NCBI GenBank assembly: GCA_023078685.1
Contig: JALGAS010000010.1
Span: 558,001-622,000, forward strand
Direction of reading: 5' to 3'
From: Neopestalotiopsis rosae
Lineage: Eukaryota; Ascomycota; Sordariomycetes; Amphisphaeriales; Sporocadaceae
DNA length: 64,000 nt
The position numbers were made by a program, and so were the translations under genes. Position 1 is the first letter of the stretch; every line of letters starts with the position of its first letter. Of this stretch, positions 60,801 to 64,000 are shown one piece after another. The notes below the pieces were generated by a model that was not told the origin of the DNA, ran no database searches, and saw nothing but the letters and a program-made list of their open reading frames with translations.

Positions 60801-63690
60801 CTTCTCATAGTACGAAAGCACCTTATACGGGCGGAACAGTAAGAAAGAGCCTCTCAACTTGGATGAGTCGTCGATGCGAAGTTCTGAGAAGGCTCTTATT
60901 ATAGCCGGTGAGTTGACGCGAATCCTTTCTGGCAGTGCCCCATTCGCCGCTGAATTGCCTGCCTCCTGCGCTCGACTTGTCTCTGATACTAGAGGTTGAG
61001 TTGCTGTGCTATGAATTGGCGTGGGACGCTTCTGGCCTAGTAAATTGGGAAGCTCGCGTAAGATCTGAGGCTCTCCAAGAAGTATATCGATAGCATAGAA
61101 CCTTTTGCTTCTAAATAGTTCGGATGTGCCTAGCGTCTTGAATGTACTCCACTCGACCATGTTCAGCTCCGCGATGCATAATTTGCGACTGCGTGCTTTA
61201 CGGGAATCTAGTTTTGCCAATTGGAAATGCTTGGCTGGCAATTCAGCAGATTCTTCGTCGTCGGAAAGCTCATCATATTCGTGAAAGCGCTCTGGATATG
61301 GAACAAATTCGTCGGAACTGCTGTCATCTGCGACTTGCACCCGTACTCTCTGATGAGCCCCGGCCCCGGCCCCGGTAACGCGTGGTCTTGCCGGCATAGC
61401 CGTAGGGGCAGCAGACGAGTGTAAGTTGGAATCGATGGCCGTGCGCGACGCAAATGCCATATTCATGGCTTCTTTTAGATTTTCGAGTTGCACTGTGATC
61501 GAATTCTGCTCTTCCTCTAGACGAGAAGGATTCCCGACAGCTTGTGCAAACAGTACAGCTAATCGAAGACATCTCTTGATGTCATGTCCGTTCCAATTGA
61601 CTTTGGGCATGTCGGCAGAGCTCAAGAAGGTTGAGGCACTTTTGTCAAAATCTATCGCATATTTTGTTTCCCGTCGACTGCGGTATCTCTCCATCATGCT
61701 CAGCCATAGCTTTTGCTGTCTCTTGTAATCAAGTGGACTAAATCGAATGACCATGTGGACAGCATTTTGGAGCGACGCGATAAAGCGGGGGTCGGTTGTG
61801 TCGGAAATGACGAAAACCATGGTGTCTAATTGGTTGACGAAGGTAGGGAAATCTGTTTACCGGCTTTAGTCAAATCTTTCTAACTCATGGTACTCCACTC
61901 TTACGTTTCAGTGGTTGATATGTATCCCCTGTATACCGCAATGAAATCATGGCATTGGCCGTTCTACCAATCCGAGACAAAACGGCCTTATACGATTCGA
62001 GGTCTGAGTTGTCATCGATGTCATCTAATGTAATCGTGATCAAAGGACGTCCTACTTTCCAGGAAACATAGTCTAGGGTGGACATTGTCTTTAGTGTCTC
62101 AAGCACTGAAGTGATAGGAACGCGCTTACCAGCAGTATATCCTTTGCCAACTCCATGACGACCTGATCGCTGGTTAACATTCTTTCCTACTTCGCTTCTG
62201 GAAATATGGGCCGTCGGTACCGTTTAAAGCAACAACGATGCCTTTGCCGGAGGTGTCATCATGGCTTTCTTTGAATACTGAGCTCTCTGCTCCTTGTCTC
62301 TCAGCGAGGGATATGAGATTGTGCAGTTGATTATGGTGGAGAATTGGCTCGGGCGGGGACACGGGATAATTGGAAGATCGGATATTATCTACGTGTATGA
62401 GATCTGAATAATTAACTTAGCAGGCTAAAGAACAGCACCGAGTACAGGTCAAACTTACGCAGCTTGGCTCCCCACAGAGTCAGTGCATGGATGCAAGGAG
62501 AGAGCATGACACGCATATTTTCAGTGAATAGATCACGACTATCTCTCTTGGAACTAAGTTTTCGCTCCAAAGCATCGCAGAGAGGGTCCTCCTCCGGAAG
62601 GAAATGGCCGGGATGGGTCCATTGGTATTTCCAGGTGCGCTTTTCAGGCAGATAGAGATCATCTGCGCCAGCTACCAGCACATCACCGTCGAGCTAGAAC
62701 CCAGTCAGTCAGTATATGGTACAGCTCAAGCTTTCGGATCCCTTCCAACATACAATTTTATTGGAAAGCAAGGACTTCCCGTTGTGCTTGTATTGTCTTG
62801 AAGATGTCCATAGGATGTCAAGAATCTTCTGGCCACGTTTCTCAAAACTTTTCCTTCTCGATCCGCCATCAATCTTGTCATAAAAGTGGCATGGTACAAC
62901 ATCGAATTGTGTGAGAGTCGTTGCTCCGTCAAAGTCCTCAAATTCATAGACCCTAGTGACGCAACCTATCTCTTCGTTGAGGTCGGTCTGAAGATACCAA
63001 ATCCCTACAGCCCAAAATGCGGGCTCCTCTTCCTTGGGGTCTACTGGCCACTTTGCGATCGGACCGACTTTACAACCAATCCAATGATCGTCTATTTTTG
63101 CGTACGCAAGTGAGCCGGGCATGAAGAGGACCCACAGATCGTCAAACAAGACAGTGGGCTGTTCTTGTGATAGGCGCTCTCGCGCCGGAACGTAGCATTT
63201 TTGGTGATCTGGGCAGAGGAAGTCAAGAAGCGTGCCAAGAGCATGATTCAAATAAGTGCGTTCTTTCGTATGCTCTTCATCCTTTGACACCATCTCCATG
63301 TAAGCCGTCTCGAGATCTGACATATGGTGCATGAGAGCACCGTATGGTTCTTGAAAGATAAGAGTATCGCCAGTCAAGCTTTGGCTACGAATCATTAAGA
63401 CATGCCCAACCAAATGACTCAAGGGCCCGCTTGACTTACCCGGGATATATTTTGATTATGTCTCGAATGAAATGACAAAGGGCAGCAGAGTGAATGGTCA
63501 GTGATTTGCCATCATGTCTCCCATTCATGAAGCTACCAAGTGACACGATGCGAGCATCAGTCTTGTAGTTTTCCGACACACTCCAGGCTCCTTCAGATTC
63601 TGGCAGCATCGCCTGAGGGGTTTCAGCAGAGTCTCTCCCGGCTGATTGTAAATGATCCATATCATCGCCAGTGATACCAACAGGCAGCAT
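57834..63690 (-). CDS. Giant tandem DUF7025/AAA+ protein with a degenerate first ATPase
   Basis: Twelve-exon model, 1,724 residues: 63440-63690, 62754-63384, 62459-62693, 62221-62403, 61905-62162, 60758-61852, 59663-60700, 59408-59581, 59257-59316, 59156-59203, 58942-59097, 57834-58879. All phases agree. Two modules of the fungal BCS1/FtsH-like AAA group with N-terminal DUF7025 are joined inside one uninterrupted exon (60758-61852). Module 1 has TVLFDDLWVLFMPG (DUF7025), then a degraded Walker A GRHGVGKG (434-441). Its Walker B, sensor 1 and Arg-finger positions are replaced. The lid WNGHDIKRCLRLAV is kept. Module 2 has SLAFDDLWFLFKPGK, Walker A GVPGVGKT (1298-1305), Walker B ILLIDE (1351-1356), sensor N1394 (LTTNR), finger R1406 and lid WNGRQIRNAFQSAL. 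The C-terminal 170 residues are Gly/Tyr/Pro/Gln-rich and disordered. Cellular role unknown. Two adjacent genes remain possible but would split the joining exon. Confidence 0.85.
62106..62129 (-). other. 24-nt intron-like coding remnant in AAA module 1
   Basis: Begins GTAAGC and ends TTCAG but is far too short to be spliced. Its length is a multiple of three and it has no stop, so it reads as eight extra residues (GKRVPITS-like) just after the Walker A region. The matching site in module 2 carries a true 53-nt intron (59204-59256) after the same codon pair, ACT GCT G. Confidence 0.75.
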
Positions 63691-64000
63691 CGTGGCGAAG
63701 AGGGACTCCCGTTAAACCAGAAAACGTGAAAACGTGGAAACGTGAAATGGTGGCATGGGAGAAGGAGGGATGTGGATGCGGGGAAAGGATTATTGAAAAT
63801 AGGAAGCTATGGAGTGATGGGTCTCGATGGATGCCGCTTTATCATTGGTTCTCATGAGATGTCTTATGCAGCAATGCTGACCAGATCACTTGGGGGCCAA
63901 AAGAAGGCTGCATGCAACAGAAAGCGAGCGGTTGCGCATCCTCTTGGTCGTGACGAAAAAGAGGGGGAGGCACAAATTTGGAGCAGATCAACCTCACATT
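63691..64000. promoter_or_regulatory. Promoter region of tandem AAA gene
   Basis: Last 310 bases of the window, upstream of the minus-strand start at 63690. Contains AAAACGTGAAAACGTGGAAACGTG-like direct repeats of an ACGTG core at about 63720-63745, a possible regulatory cluster. No coding frame is seen. Confidence 0.45.

Noticed and set aside
62106..62129. GT...AG segment treated as a spliced intron
   Set aside because: 24 nt is too short for splicing, and reading through keeps the frame. Kept as coding in the model and reported as a remnant.

Overview
The window is nuclear DNA of a filamentous ascomycete (Pezizomycotina). I infer Sordariomycetes, probably Hypocreales, from gene content and from the calmodulin gene, which has six small introns, one directly after the ATG. 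Introns are short, with GT(AG) ends and CTAAC-like branch sites. I see no tRNA, rRNA, transposon or CRISPR array. Gene models were spliced by hand by matching reading phase across introns.

Layout: 1-2.5 kb holds an orphan 370-residue protein. 3.2-7.0 kb holds the endosomal/Golgi Qa-SNARE Tlg2 (minus), divergent from calmodulin (plus). 9.1-14.1 kb holds a GH47 alpha-1,2-mannosidase and a Mn-type cation diffusion facilitator. 15.0-17.6 kb holds a six-exon glycogenin (minus) with a GC-AG intron. 20.5-21.9 kb holds a 2EXR-domain protein with a 35-base poly-C run in its first intron. 22.9-23.9 kb holds a very GC-rich family-16 methyltransferase. 27.1-29.3 kb holds a C2H2 transcription factor.

From 29.3 to 47.7 kb lies a stretch of about 18.4 kb in which I can support no gene. 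It is all upstream of the transcription factor and contains a 7-bp minisatellite and other simple repeats. At 47.7-51.9 kb an AhpD/carboxymuconolactone-decarboxylase-like gene and HRD1, the ER-associated degradation E3 ligase, share a 500-bp divergent promoter.

At 52.1-55.1 kb a sulfide:quinone oxidoreductase and an ETHE1-type persulfide dioxygenase are transcribed head to head. They catalyse consecutive steps of mitochondrial sulfide oxidation. A DUF1275 (YoaK) membrane protein gene follows.

The most unusual locus is 57.8-63.7 kb (minus). A 12-exon gene encodes a predicted 1,724-residue protein with two tandem DUF7025-like plus AAA+ modules. The second module has a full set of ATPase motifs. 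The first has lost the Walker A Ser/Thr, Walker B, sensor 1 and arginine finger, so it is a predicted pseudo-ATPase. Intron positions and phases match between the halves, and one of those introns survives in the first half only as a 24-nt, in-frame, GT...AG-bounded coding remnant. This points to an internal duplication followed by decay.
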